This document shows, piece after piece, positions 34,391 to 43,862 of a stretch of DNA of 64,000 bases. Position numbers and translations under genes: made by a program. Below the pieces are notes generated by a model that was not told the origin of the DNA, made no database searches, and saw only the letters and a program-made list of their open reading frames with translations. Origin of the DNA: Helicobacter sp. MIT 21-1697 (GTDB lineage Bacteria > Campylobacterota > Campylobacteria > Campylobacterales > Helicobacteraceae); assembly GCF_026241255.1 (NCBI RefSeq), contig NZ_JAPHNC010000003.1, forward strand, positions 62,001 through 126,000, in the 5' to 3' direction. Each line of letters begins with the position of its first letter. Positions within the stretch are counted from its first letter, which is position 1.

Positions 34391-35125
34391 CTAAAAAGGA
34401 TACAAAGATTCTATGCCATCGCTCACAGGTTTTTTATGATTTGTATCGCTGATAGGTCCGAGCGAAGTGTAGGCGATTTTGGCATTAGCGATATGTTTGC
34501 TTTGCACGACATTATCTTTGTTAATATCAAATGAACGCACCACTCCGCTTAACTCAAGTATTTGCTTTTCGCCATCTACAAGCACTTCACGCCGTCCGTG
34601 TATAAAGTAGGTGTTATTATCAAGCACCTTCACGATTCTCGCTGTAATCGTAGCATTGAGTGCTTCACTGCGCGTTTGCGCCCCACCACCTTGAAAGTTA
34701 GAAGTATTATTTGCCTTAGTGAGGTTATAAGCGGCTTGGTCATTGAGTTCAGAGACGATTTGCTTTTGCTCCTCATTATTGCCTGTATATTCTATGGAGG
34801 GTGGTGTTACATTCCCTCCGCTTGCGCCATTATAGTTTTTATTTGTTGTGAAATTTGCATTTGCATTTTCAGAAATGACAACGGTTATAAGGTCATCAGG
34901 CTTCATTGCGCGCCTATCAGAAAAAAGAGGCTTATCTCCACTGCCAAAAAGGCTTCCTGCGCGTGGCAATTCAGGTATGTCATTATCTGCAGATTCTCGC
35001 TCTTCTACCCAATCAGGAGCATTAAAATCAATACTAGGTTCAAAGGCAAGGCTTTTGTTTGGAAAAATTGCGATACATAAGATTAAGATACCAAGGAGAG
35101 ACATTCCTAAACTTCGTGTGAGCAT
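34391..35125 (-). CDS. flgH: Flagellar L-ring protein FlgH
   Basis: Forms the outer-membrane bushing of the flagellar rod. The 244-residue protein has a signal peptide (ending NKSLA before FEPSID), then FGSGDKPLFSDRRAMKPDDLITVVISE, the FlgH signature, and the LEVEL-type segments ALNATITARIVKVL and LSGVVRSFDI. FlgH is a lipoprotein in most bacteria, but no standard lipobox is present; the Cys at about residue 17 is preceded by LIL. It heads the flgH-pseF unit. Confidence 0.94.
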   Translation of the reverse strand: MLTRSLGMSLLGILILCIAIFPNKSLAFEPSIDFNAPDWVEERESADNDIPELPRAGSLFGSGDKPLFSDRRAMKPDDLITVVISENANANFTTNKNYNGASGGNVTPPSIEYTGNNEEQKQIVSELNDQAAYNLTKANNTSNFQGGGAQTRSEALNATITARIVKVLDNNTYFIHGRREVLVDGEKQILELSGVVRSFDINKDNVVQSKHIANAKIAYTSLGPISDTNHKKPVSDGIESLYPF

Positions 35126-35228
35126 TTTACAATCCTTTGTAAGAGTTACAAGCTCTTAAGCAAAGGCTATTCCATTATTTTATTCTCATACTTTGCATTC
35201 AATTTGCATTAAAACAACAAGCTTTTGC

Positions 35229-35234
35229 TACAAT
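35229..35234 (+). promoter_or_regulatory. -10 box (extended) of the EamA transporter gene
   Basis: TTGCTACAAT with TACAAT at these positions, 31 bases before the start at 35265. Same extended -10 form as at 8795 and 47092. Confidence 0.55.
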
Positions 35235-35264
35235 AGCTTTTTGGTTGTGTAAAGGAGCGTGTGA

Positions 35265-36254
35265 ATGAAGCAAAACATTACCCAAGGCATTTTAGCAATG
35301 CTTATTTCATCTTTTCTTTTTGCCCTTATGAGTGCGGAGGCAAAGATTCTCTCAGATGCTATCCCACCTATGGAGGTTGCATTTTTTCGCTCATTTGTGA
35401 TGATTCTCCTTTTGCTTCCATTGCTTGTGAATAAACCTATGAAGTCCCCAAAACATAAAAGTGGCGGTTGGTGGATTCTTATGGTGCGTGCGGGTGCTGG
35501 AGGACTTAGCTTTGTGGCACTTTTTTATAATATTGCTACTATTTCTCTAGGCACAGCGAGCGCTTTTGCCCAAAGTATGCCTTTATATGTCGTAGTGCTT
35601 TCAATGATATTTTTAAAAGAGCATTTTAATATAGGTGTGATTCTCTCTACTATTATAGGTTTTGTGGGGATTTTGCTTATATGTAATCCTTCTTTGAATG
35701 ACTTAGAAATGTTAAATATTCTCTTTGGTATTTTCGGTGCGCTCTCTATGGCAGTTGCATTTTTGAATCTTCGCGCACTCAAGGATTATTTTCATTCGTG
35801 GGTAATTGTATTTTCCACAGGAGTAGCGATGAGCGTTATGGCATTGCTCTTAAGCTGGTGTAATGTGCCCTATTTTGATGAAAAATGGACAATGCCTAGT
35901 GGGATAGAGTGGCTACATATTGCGTTACTTGGTTTTTTTGGCACTTTGGGACAGCATTATCTCACAAAGGCTTATATGATTGCACCTGCTGGAATTGTTG
36001 CTCCTATTGATTATACGCGTTTAATGTTTTCTGTGATTTTAGGTGTAATGTTAGGCGATGCCTTGCCAAATCTCCCCACAAGCATTGGTATCGTGCTTAT
36101 TATCCTTTCTGGTGTTGGCGTAGGATTGCCCGTGTTTTTAGCAGATATGAGGCGATTAAGAAGATATAGACGTATTTCAAGTTCTCTTAACGCAAGGCAC
36201 GATACAATCCGCAATACAGAGGGAAAATCTCATAATAAAACGAAGGATATATGA
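35265..36254 (+). CDS. EamA-family (DMT superfamily) transporter
   Basis: A 329-residue inner-membrane protein with ten membrane segments and two EamA repeats (residues about 8-140 and 150-285); SSFLFALMSAEAK in the first and APIDYTRLMFSVILG in the second are typical. It probably exports amino acids or other small metabolites; the substrate is unknown. The stop overlaps the ilvA start (ATGA), suggesting a functional link to threonine or isoleucine metabolism, which is only an inference. Confidence 0.88.
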   Translation: MKQNITQGILAMLISSFLFALMSAEAKILSDAIPPMEVAFFRSFVMILLLLPLLVNKPMKSPKHKSGGWWILMVRAGAGGLSFVALFYNIATISLGTASAFAQSMPLYVVVLSMIFLKEHFNIGVILSTIIGFVGILLICNPSLNDLEMLNILFGIFGALSMAVAFLNLRALKDYFHSWVIVFSTGVAMSVMALLLSWCNVPYFDEKWTMPSGIEWLHIALLGFFGTLGQHYLTKAYMIAPAGIVAPIDYTRLMFSVILGVMLGDALPNLPTSIGIVLIILSGVGVGLPVFLADMRRLRRYRRISSSLNARHDTIRNTEGKSHNKTKDI

Positions 36255-37480
36255 TGAAAAAGCAAATATATGAAAAGGTCATCAAAGCCAAGCAACGTTT
36301 AGAAAATGTGATTATCCCCTCACCTTTAAGTTACGCACCTATGCTCTCTGTCTTGGCTCAAGCAGATATTTATCTTAAAAAAGAGAATCTGCAGCTTACA
36401 GGGGCGTTTAAGATTCGCGGAGCGTTTAATAAAATCGCTTCTTTGGTTGAGCAATCTGCTCATTCACAAATACAGGGCGTTATCGCTGCAAGCGCTGGGA
36501 ATCACGCACAGGGTGTTGCCTATGCAGCAAAGCATTTTGGCATAAAAGCTGTGATTGTAATGCCTGAAGCCACTCCTTTGCTTAAGGTAAGCGCGACAAA
36601 GGCTCTTGGAGCGGAGGTTGTATTGAGTGGAGATAGTTATGATGAAGCCTATGCCAAAGCTTTGCAAATTGCTAAAGAACGACATTTAGTGTTTATTCAC
36701 CCTTTTGCTGATGAGGAAGTGATTGCAGGGCAGGGGAGTATCGCGCTTGAAATGATACAAGAATGCAAGGACTTAAATATGGTAGTTGTGCCTATTGGTG
36801 GAGGAGGTTTGATTAGCGGTATAGGGAGTGTGTATAAACAGCTCTGCCCAAATGTAAGGGTTATAGGTGTAGTGGCAAGTGGAGCTGATGCGATGAAGCG
36901 CTCTTTTGAAAGTGGGAGTATTCAAAAGATAGAATCTGTGCGAAGCATTGCCGATGGTATTGCTGTGCGTGATGTGAATGAGGAAAATTTCGCACTTGTG
37001 CAAGAATGTGTTGATGAGATAGTGAGCGTAGATGATGAAGAAATTGCAAATGCTATTTTATTTTTGATTGAAAAGCAAAAACTTGTTGTTGAGGGTGCGG
37101 GAGCGGCGAGTGTGGCAAGTATTTTGCATAAAAAGTTTGCGCTCAACAAACAAGATAAAGTCGCGCTTGTGCTTAGCGGAGGAAACATTGATATTACTTT
37201 GCTTAATGTTATTATTGAAAAAGGTTTGTTGAAATCTAATCGGAAGATGAAGCTTGAAGTCGTGCTCATAGATAAACCCGGTAGTTTGCAAGGGCTAACA
37301 AATATTTTGAGCAAAGTAGATGCAAATATCGTGCAAATTGAATATGATAGGACTTCTGTTATGCTTAAATATGGCGATGCACTTGTAACAATGGCATTAG
37401 AGACAAAAAATGAAGAACACAAAGCGCTCATTCGTGAGCAACTTCAACATTATGGCTATCACTTTAATGAAATTAATTAG
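36251..37480 (+). CDS. ilvA: Threonine ammonia-lyase
   Basis: PLP enzyme converting threonine to 2-oxobutanoate, the first step of isoleucine synthesis. The 409-residue protein has the PLP-Lys in LQLTGAFKIRGAFNKI (about residues 50-65), ASAGNHAQGVA, the glycine loop VPIGGGGLISGIG, and a C-terminal ACT domain (LIDKPGSLQGLTNIL). The single short ACT domain resembles the TdcB/IlvA-ACT form. H. pylori lacks this enzyme, so its place between the EamA and GT39-like genes is a lineage difference. Confidence 0.93.
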   Translation: MMKKQIYEKVIKAKQRLENVIIPSPLSYAPMLSVLAQADIYLKKENLQLTGAFKIRGAFNKIASLVEQSAHSQIQGVIAASAGNHAQGVAYAAKHFGIKAVIVMPEATPLLKVSATKALGAEVVLSGDSYDEAYAKALQIAKERHLVFIHPFADEEVIAGQGSIALEMIQECKDLNMVVVPIGGGGLISGIGSVYKQLCPNVRVIGVVASGADAMKRSFESGSIQKIESVRSIADGIAVRDVNEENFALVQECVDEIVSVDDEEIANAILFLIEKQKLVVEGAGAASVASILHKKFALNKQDKVALVLSGGNIDITLLNVIIEKGLLKSNRKMKLEVVLIDKPGSLQGLTNILSKVDANIVQIEYDRTSVMLKYGDALVTMALETKNEEHKALIREQLQHYGYHFNEIN

Positions 37481-37488
37481 GTAAAACA

Positions 37489-38799
37489 ATGGTCAAAGAG
37501 ATTTGGGGGAGATATAGAGATTCTAATTTGCGCACAAATGTGCTTTTTTGTGTAATTTTAGGCATAAATGTTGTTGTGTTATTTCTCTTGTGCGGTGATA
37601 TGAGTATCCATTATAAAGAAGCTTTTGGTGTATTTTACTCTCAAGATTTGGCTTTTATCATTGCGCGCTTTTGCCTTAATCTTTTTGGACAGAATGATTA
37701 TGCTTTGCGTTTGCCTTTTATTCTTATTCATATGGGGAATATGTTTCTTTTATATAAGATTTCTAGAATCTATCTCAAAAAGCCTCGTGATGCATTGGTT
37801 GTAATACTCATTTATGCGCTTTTGCCCGGAGTAATGTTTAGCGCACTTTTTGTTTTAAAGAGTGGCTTGATTATTTTTGTGGCACTTTTATGCTGTTATT
37901 ATCAGATGAGATTCCAGAAAATGCCCTATGTCGTGATGTTTGTTGCAATGTTTTTAGATGGAAGCTTTGCAATTTTATTTTTTGCCCTCTTTTTTTATGC
38001 GCTGAAAAATAAAAATACCTTAGGAATGATTCTCTGTTTGCTTTTTTTTGCTTTGAATATGTATTTGTTAGGGCTTGATGTTTCAGGTATTCCACGCAAT
38101 TATTTTTTGTCAAATTTGGGCAATATGGCTTTGTTTTTTTCGCCTTTGCTACTCATATATTATATCTACACGCTTTATAATGCTCTAAGAAAGCAAAATA
38201 ATGTGCTTGTAGATATTGGCGCAGCTTCAATGTTTTTTGTTGTGTTGCTTTCATTAAGGCAAGATGTGGAGCTTGAGACACTTTTTCCTATGAGTGTGGT
38301 AGCTCTTCCTGTGGCAGTAAAGCAGTTTTTTTCAGATATGAGGGTGCGTTTGCCTTCATTTAGGGTGAGTTATGTGCGGCGATTTGTAGTGATTTTGGCA
38401 TTGCTTTTTATTCAAACCTCCGCAATTTATGGTAATAAAATATTTTATCTCTTCGGTATGGAAAATCATTTTGCAAGTTCGTATTATATTAGCAAAGAGG
38501 TAGCGCACTTGCTCAAACAAAAAGGTATAGAGGCAATTAAAACAAGTAATCGCAAATTAGAGCTTGCTTTGCGATTTTACGGTATAAAAGGAAGCGATGA
38601 GCCTTATTTAATGCCTGTGGATAATCTCAATGAAAGTTATGAAAATGAAATCCCTGTGGTATATTTAGGGAAAAAGGTCGCATCGTTTGTGGTAGTGCCT
38701 TCTGTGCAAAGTCGTCCTGTTACTACTGCACAATCACGTCTTAAGCAAAAAATAGAATCGGCAAAATTACAATCAAGTCAGCCCAAAGATGAAGAATGA
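37489..38799 (+). CDS. Polytopic membrane protein, GT39-like
   Basis: A 436-residue protein with about nine to ten membrane segments. The early part AFGVFYSQDLAFIIARF and the DYALRLPFILIHMGNMFLLY segment resemble the start of ArnT/GT39-type glycosyltransferases, which use lipid-linked sugars on the periplasmic side. The charged C-terminal ~90 residues are likely periplasmic or cytoplasmic and soluble. The donor and acceptor are unknown. It has an orthologue next to the EamA gene in H. pylori, without ilvA between them. Confidence 0.7.
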   Translation: MVKEIWGRYRDSNLRTNVLFCVILGINVVVLFLLCGDMSIHYKEAFGVFYSQDLAFIIARFCLNLFGQNDYALRLPFILIHMGNMFLLYKISRIYLKKPRDALVVILIYALLPGVMFSALFVLKSGLIIFVALLCCYYQMRFQKMPYVVMFVAMFLDGSFAILFFALFFYALKNKNTLGMILCLLFFALNMYLLGLDVSGIPRNYFLSNLGNMALFFSPLLLIYYIYTLYNALRKQNNVLVDIGAASMFFVVLLSLRQDVELETLFPMSVVALPVAVKQFFSDMRVRLPSFRVSYVRRFVVILALLFIQTSAIYGNKIFYLFGMENHFASSYYISKEVAHLLKQKGIEAIKTSNRKLELALRFYGIKGSDEPYLMPVDNLNESYENEIPVVYLGKKVASFVVVPSVQSRPVTTAQSRLKQKIESAKLQSSQPKDEE

Positions 38800-39476
38800 A
38801 ACTCTTTGAATTTGCTATTGCTTTAGGTATGCTCATAGTGCTTTTTTCATTTGTGCAGATTCGGAGCAATCATTCTTTGGAAATAGCTTATAGCACACTT
38901 ATTTCTCATCTTAAAATGCTTCAGCTTTTCGCTTTGAGCGATGATAATGCGTTTATACAGGCTCAAGATTCACGAGATATGCTCCGATTGTATCCCTCTG
39001 TTGATGCAAATGCACTTGTAGCACAACATCGCAATGCTATGTGGCAGATACAATTTCATTTGGGTAGAATCTATACTACACATAGTTATAGCCTTTATAT
39101 TGATACGCCAAGAAACGCGCCTACTACGCATTTTGATAGTCGTCCGATGGCAGGAGATATTATCCTTAAAGATATGGATAGAAAATGCTTGAGTGCATAT
39201 AATAATACCAATACTGCACAAGAATGTAAAAACAATGCGCTTGCAGAGATACGATTGGGAGAGCGTTTTGGGATAGAGAATATTCTTATAGAATCTGATA
39301 ATTTTTGTAAAGAGCGTGAGAGTGCAAGAATTTATTTTGATAGGAGAGGTGTGCCTTATTGTGGGAAAATCCCTACTGCTTTGCGCTCACCATTTAAGAT
39401 TACTTTGCTTAAAGGGAGTGGGTATAAGAGTCTTTGTATATTGCCACAGAGTGGTATGATGAGCACAAAATGTTAG
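38796..39476 (+). CDS. Pseudopilin-like protein without leader
   Basis: A 226-residue protein whose N-terminus, MKLFEFAIALGMLIVLFSF, looks like the first helix of a mature type IV pilin or pseudopilin, with Glu at position 5 and a long hydrophobic stretch, but it has no leader or cleavage Gly. The remainder is soluble with four Cys in the C-terminal half (RKCLSAY, QECKNN, NFCKER, PYCGK) and a final Cys. Its start overlaps the end of the GT39-like gene (ATGA). Pilin relation is a pattern inference. Confidence 0.6.
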   Translation: MKLFEFAIALGMLIVLFSFVQIRSNHSLEIAYSTLISHLKMLQLFALSDDNAFIQAQDSRDMLRLYPSVDANALVAQHRNAMWQIQFHLGRIYTTHSYSLYIDTPRNAPTTHFDSRPMAGDIILKDMDRKCLSAYNNTNTAQECKNNALAEIRLGERFGIENILIESDNFCKERESARIYFDRRGVPYCGKIPTALRSPFKITLLKGSGYKSLCILPQSGMMSTKC

Positions 39477-39510
39477 AATTTATATTTTACGCAAAGATTA
39501 TAGGCTAAAG

Positions 39511-39586
39511 TGGTGGACGCGCAGAGGATCGAACTCTGGACCCACTGATTAAGAGTCAGTTGCTCTACCAGCTGAGCTACACGTCC
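39511..39586 (-). tRNA. tRNA-Lys (CUU)
   Basis: 76 bases with encoded CCA. The acceptor stem GGACGTG/CGCGTCC has one G-C and one weak pair; loop CTCTTAA gives anticodon CTT. The window therefore holds both Lys isoacceptors (UUU at 17680-17755). Confidence 0.92.
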
Positions 39587-39655
39587 TTTATGCTATGCTT
39601 AAGCTCTAGCAAGGCGCGATTATACACAAATGAATTTTAGTTTTTGATTAAATTT

Positions 39656-40117
39656 TTAGAGTCCTTGACATTTAGAGCATTTGACAAATAATCTCATATC
39701 GTGGCTAATGAGTTTTGCGCCAAATTGTTGTGCAATATCAAGTTGCAAACGTTCAATATCTGCATCTACAAACTCTACAATATCGCCACAAGTGAGACAA
39801 ATAATGTGGTCGTGATGTTCTTTTGCAGCAATTTCATAACGTCTCCCACTTTTATCAGCCTCAAGAGCAGTGATAAATCCTTCTTTTTCAAGGAAGCTTA
39901 AGATTCTATATACTGATGAAATACTCGCATTTTTATCAGTTGTTTTGATAATATGAGTAATTTCTTCAGGGCTAAGATGTGTGCCACTTTTATACAACAC
40001 CGCAATGATTTCTTCACGTTGCTTAGAGTTTTTAAGCCCACCTTTTCTAATAGAATCTCTTAGTCGTTCAAGTATAGAATCTAGCGTTTCCACACGATGA
40101 TTTGCATTCATATTCAT
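39656..40117 (-). CDS. fur: Ferric uptake regulator Fur
   Basis: Iron-responsive repressor (in Helicobacter also acting in the apo form) of iron uptake and storage genes. The 153-residue protein has a winged-helix domain (SKQREEIIAVLYKSG, SISSVYRILSFLEKEG), a metal site in HHDHIICLTCGDIVEF and a second CXXC near the C-terminus (VKCSKCQ). It has a long N-terminal extension before the HTH, as in H. pylori Fur. AAGGAG is five bases before the ATG at 40117. Confidence 0.95.
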   Translation of the reverse strand: MNMNANHRVETLDSILERLRDSIRKGGLKNSKQREEIIAVLYKSGTHLSPEEITHIIKTTDKNASISSVYRILSFLEKEGFITALEADKSGRRYEIAAKEHHDHIICLTCGDIVEFVDADIERLQLDIAQQFGAKLISHDMRLFVKCSKCQGL

Positions 40118-40160
40118 ATATGCTCCTTAGCTGTGCTTTTGTGATTCTTATTTTTACAAG

Positions 40161-40166
40161 ATTATA
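40161..40166 (-). promoter_or_regulatory. -10 box (extended) of fur
   Basis: On the minus strand TTGCTATAAT, with TATAAT at these positions, 44 bases before the fur start. Same extended -10 type as elsewhere in the window. Confidence 0.55.
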
Positions 40167-40189
40167 GCAATAAAATACACAAAAATGCA

Positions 40190-40208
40190 AATAAGAAAGC
40201 TTATCATT
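40190..40208. promoter_or_regulatory. Possible Fur box upstream of fur
   Basis: AATGATAAGCTTTCTTATT (minus strand) resembles part of the classic GATAATGATAATCATTATC box, with matching AATGATAA, and lies just upstream of the fur -10 box. Autoregulation of fur is known in H. pylori, but this match is partial. Confidence 0.25.
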
Positions 40209-40315
40209 AAGATTTTTCTCTCTTTTGTTGCCATAAAATATACAAAATTACAACATAAAGCAAGGCTTTATGACGATTTATAGATAAAGACAGCACTTAT
40301 TTATTGTAAAAATAC

Positions 40316-40321
40316 TATAAT
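40316..40321 (+). promoter_or_regulatory. -10 box of tlpD
   Basis: TATAAT 44 bases before the tlpD start in the 247-base fur-tlpD gap. Apart from the promoters and the weak Fur-box match, nothing else is seen in this gap. Confidence 0.45.
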
Positions 40322-40364
40322 GTGCATGTTTATTTAAATTCATTGAAAATACTAAGGAGAAAGA

Positions 40365-41777
40365 ATGTTTGGTTCCAGCAAAGCACTACAACGGCAAATA
40401 ATGGAAAGAGATGCGCACATTGCAGAAATCACAAAAGAGCTTGAAACTTATAAAATGCTTGTAGGCTTTTCACAAGTAGAAGCAATTATTGGGATAAAAG
40501 ATGAGGAAATTGTTTATAAAAATGATGTTGCCTCAAAAATAGAGAGTCTTGATATTTTAAAATCCCAATTAAAAGAACATATAGATAGTATAAGTCATAT
40601 TCGTGATGAATATAGTGTAACAAGCGCACGCGTTGGTGATATTGTGTATTATTCACTTGTATTACTTAATCATTTGACAAATAATAGAACAGGCACAAAC
40701 CTTTTTAATATTTATACAAAGAGTCTCAAAGGAGGCATAACAGGCACACAAGAATCACTACAAAATGTGCTTATAGAGTCAAATGATGTAACCAAACATT
40801 CGGTTAAGGCTGCAGAATCTGCTGAAGATGGATTAGGTATGAGCACTGCTGCATTGGAGCAAATTGAAACTTTGTATGAAAAAATGCAAGCAGCTTCGCA
40901 ACTTGTAGATTCTCTTACGCAGCGCAGTAACGAAATTACAAGCGTTATTTCACTTATTGATGATATTGCCGAACAGACAAATTTGCTCGCGCTTAATGCA
41001 GCTATTGAAGCGGCACGTGCAGGAGAGCACGGCAGAGGATTTGCAGTTGTTGCAGATGAGGTGCGAAAACTCGCAGAAAAAACACAAAAAGCTACAAAAG
41101 AAATAGCAGTTGTTGTAAAATCAATGCAGCAAGAGGCAAATGATATTCAAACAAGCACAGAAGAGACAAATGAAGCCACAGATAATGTGCGTGAGGGAGT
41201 TGTAAAACTTCACGGAGTAATTAATAACCTCAAGATAGGTAGCCTTGTTACAAAGCACAGCACATTAAATTTGAGCAATAGAATCTTTTGTGTTTTGGCA
41301 AAACTTGACCACGTTGTGTATAAAAATAATCTTTATTCCTATATATTTGGTTTGTCTGATAGCTTTAATTGCGTGGATCATCATAATTGCCGATTGGGTA
41401 AATGGTATTATGAAGGTGATGGTAAAACGACATTTGCCAATACGCAAGGTTACAAAGCTCTTGAATCTTATCACGCAGGTGTGCATACAGAAGCTATTTC
41501 TTTGGCTCAAACTTTTGCTGATACAGCTCAATCTTGCCCTAAGAGCTTTATTGATAGTAAGATTGTGGCAATGGAGGAAAATTCTAATGGTGTTATGGAT
41601 TCCATTCTTGAAATGTATAATGAAAAACGTATAGAAGTATTTAATGAAATTGAACGACTTGAGAGCAAAATGGAAGAAGATAGGAAGAACCCACAAGTGA
41701 GCATTCAGCGGACAGAATCTCACGCAGAAGTTCAAAAAAATGATGAGTCCCCAAATAAAGAGGATTTAGGAGATTAG
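40365..41777 (+). CDS. tlpD: Soluble chemoreceptor TlpD with CZB zinc domain
   Basis: A 470-residue cytoplasmic methyl-accepting protein; no membrane segments are present. A coiled-coil N-terminus (to about 120) leads to the signalling hairpin with [36 protein letters not shown] (about 207-242). The C-terminal CZB zinc domain (about 315-390) shows [21 protein letters not shown] and YHAGVHTEA, the His/Cys/His/His ligands. TlpD senses energy and oxidative stress (including chlorine oxidants) in H. pylori. It sits next to pbp1A as in H. pylori. Confidence 0.93.
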   Translation: MFGSSKALQRQIMERDAHIAEITKELETYKMLVGFSQVEAIIGIKDEEIVYKNDVASKIESLDILKSQLKEHIDSISHIRDEYSVTSARVGDIVYYSLVLLNHLTNNRTGTNLFNIYTKSLKGGITGTQESLQNVLIESNDVTKHSVKAAESAEDGLGMSTAALEQIETLYEKMQAASQLVDSLTQRSNEITSVISLIDDIAEQTNLLALNAAIEAARAGEHGRGFAVVADEVRKLAEKTQKATKEIAVVVKSMQQEANDIQTSTEETNEATDNVREGVVKLHGVINNLKIGSLVTKHSTLNLSNRIFCVLAKLDHVVYKNNLYSYIFGLSDSFNCVDHHNCRLGKWYYEGDGKTTFANTQGYKALESYHAGVHTEAISLAQTFADTAQSCPKSFIDSKIVAMEENSNGVMDSILEMYNEKRIEVFNEIERLESKMEEDRKNPQVSIQRTESHAEVQKNDESPNKEDLGD

Positions 41778-41784
41778 CAAAGCA

Positions 41785-43794
41785 ATGTGGCATAAAATAA
41801 AGCATAGTCTTTTTGTCATAGCTATTATTTTTGGAATAGGAGCAGGAGCTTACCTTATTAAACTTTTTTATGAAGTAGAATCTGAAGTGAGTAAAATTAC
41901 AAATTATCAATTTGCGCTTGCTTCACAGATAGTTGATAGGAAAGATAGACTTATCGCAAATGTTTTTACTGATGAAAATTTTAGATTCTATGCGACTTTT
42001 GATGAGATTCCACCGCGCGTGATTGAAGCATTGCTTGCAGTTGAAGACACACTTTTTTTTGAACATATAGGCATAAATCCCGATGCAATTTCGCGTGCTA
42101 TGCTTAAGAATATTAAAAGTATGCGCTATGTAGAGGGAGGGAGCACACTCACGCAGCAGCTTATTAAAAATATCGCACTGAGCCCAGAAAAAACACTTAA
42201 ACGCAAAATCACAGAGGCAATGCTTGCTATTCATATTGAGCGGCATTTGAGTAAAGAAAAAATTTTGGAACTCTATCTTAATCGCATTTCATTTGGGCAT
42301 AGTTATCACGGCATCAAAACAGCGGCTTTAGGGTATTTTCACAAGAGTTTAAATGAACTTACATTAAAAGAAATTTGTATGCTTGTAGGACTTCCTAAAG
42401 CACCAAGTTTTTATGATCCTACAAAAAATAAAGAATATTCAATGGCACGCGCTAATGACATTATTGATAGACTTTATGATATTGGTTGGATATCCACGGA
42501 AGAGTATGAAAATGCAAGTAAAGAAGTGCCAGAAGTCTTTAATCAAACACTTACGCAAAATGTTGCACCTTATGTTGTTGATGAGGTATTGCGTGAGTTG
42601 GCTCATATTGAAGATTTAAAAACAGGTGGATATTATATCAGGCTTAAAATTGATTTAGATTATCAGTTTGCAGCGCAGGAAGCAATGGTGTATGGTTATA
42701 ATGAAATCAGTAAACGTCTTCACGAACGTTATCCTAAAATGTTTGAAAATGGCGATTTGAATGATGACACACTTAATGGCGCAATCGTTGTTACAGATAC
42801 ACATACAGGCGATATTTTAGCAATGGTGGGTGGTATAGATTATGCAAAAACAAAGTTTAATCGCGCTACCCAAGCTAAAAGGCAGCTTGGTAGTTCTATA
42901 AAGCCTTTTATTTATCAGAGTGCATTTGATAAAGGAGATTCCCCAGCGACTTTCGTTCCTGATGTGCCGCGCAAATTTACAACCAGAGGTGCAGCAGAAG
43001 CTGCATCTGAAGCCACGCAAGAAGAGACAGAATCTAAAGTATGGAGTCCTTCAAACTATACAAGTAAATTTCACGGATTTATGACACTTAAAGATGCCTT
43101 GCGAACATCAAGCAATCTTGCCACAATTAATCTTGTGGATCAAAATATTGGTTTTAATAAACTTTATGCTTCACTCAAGCAAGATGGTTTTGAAAATCTC
43201 CCAGAGAATATGTCTATTGTGCTTGGCAGTTTTGAGCTCTCACCGCTTGAAGTTGCACAGCAATATTCAATGTTTTCAAATTATGGCACGATTCTTAAGC
43301 CTATGCTCATAGAATCTACGATTAATAAAAGTGGTGAAAATGTATATAGCTCACCCGAACAAACGCGTCATATCACTACTGCTGCTCAAGCGTTTTTGAC
43401 TATTGATATTTTGCGTGATGTTGTGAATCGCGGCACAGGTTCAAGGGCGCGTATGGTTGGCTTAGAAGTTGCGGGGAAAACAGGCACATCAAATCGCAAT
43501 GTTGATGCGTGGTTTTGTGGATTCACTCCTGATGTTCAAGCGATTGTTTGGTATGGACGTGATGATAATACGCCTATAGGACCTCACGAATCTGGTGGTA
43601 TAGTTGCTCCCCCAGCATTTGCATATTTTTTCTCCAAAGTTTTAACCTTTGACCCGGGTATCTCAAGACGTTTTAAAGTGCCAGAGGGTGTGGGGCTCAA
43701 GACTCTTGATTATGGAGATTTTTATTTTACAGACAATTCACCATTACCAACTAAAAGACCAGTCGTTGATATTGAAGAGGAATTGTTGTTTTAG
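41785..43794 (+). CDS. pbp1A: Penicillin-binding protein 1A
   Basis: Bifunctional peptidoglycan glycosyltransferase-transpeptidase anchored by one N-terminal membrane segment (residues about 7-30). The glycosyltransferase domain has AVEDTLFFEHIGI and EGGSTLTQQLIKN; the transpeptidase domain has SSIKPFIY (catalytic Ser in SXXK), SSN (SXN) and AGKTGTS (KTG). At 669 residues the length is typical of Helicobacter PBP1A. It starts seven bases after tlpD. Confidence 0.94.
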   Translation: MWHKIKHSLFVIAIIFGIGAGAYLIKLFYEVESEVSKITNYQFALASQIVDRKDRLIANVFTDENFRFYATFDEIPPRVIEALLAVEDTLFFEHIGINPDAISRAMLKNIKSMRYVEGGSTLTQQLIKNIALSPEKTLKRKITEAMLAIHIERHLSKEKILELYLNRISFGHSYHGIKTAALGYFHKSLNELTLKEICMLVGLPKAPSFYDPTKNKEYSMARANDIIDRLYDIGWISTEEYENASKEVPEVFNQTLTQNVAPYVVDEVLRELAHIEDLKTGGYYIRLKIDLDYQFAAQEAMVYGYNEISKRLHERYPKMFENGDLNDDTLNGAIVVTDTHTGDILAMVGGIDYAKTKFNRATQAKRQLGSSIKPFIYQSAFDKGDSPATFVPDVPRKFTTRGAAEAASEATQEETESKVWSPSNYTSKFHGFMTLKDALRTSSNLATINLVDQNIGFNKLYASLKQDGFENLPENMSIVLGSFELSPLEVAQQYSMFSNYGTILKPMLIESTINKSGENVYSSPEQTRHITTAAQAFLTIDILRDVVNRGTGSRARMVGLEVAGKTGTSNRNVDAWFCGFTPDVQAIVWYGRDDNTPIGPHESGGIVAPPAFAYFFSKVLTFDPGISRRFKVPEGVGLKTLDYGDFYFTDNSPLPTKRPVVDIEEELLF

Positions 43795-43829
43795 TTAGAA
43801 TCTTAAATCCATTTTTTACTTAAACTAGC

Positions 43830-43835
43830 TACAAT
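43830..43835 (+). promoter_or_regulatory. -10 box of the DUF507 gene
   Basis: GCTACAAT, with TACAAT at these positions, 27 bases before the ATG at 43860-43865. Confidence 0.45.
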
Positions 43836-43862
43836 ATCGTAAATCTAAAAAAGGATAATTTG

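Noticed and set aside
34391-35264. Sigma-54 promoter before flgH
   Set aside because: No GG-N10-GC element at a suitable distance was found in the 139-base upstream gap.
41265-41735. 156-residue minus-strand open frame
   Set aside because: It is antisense to the CZB domain of tlpD, which is clearly conserved coding sequence; no ribosome-binding site was seen.
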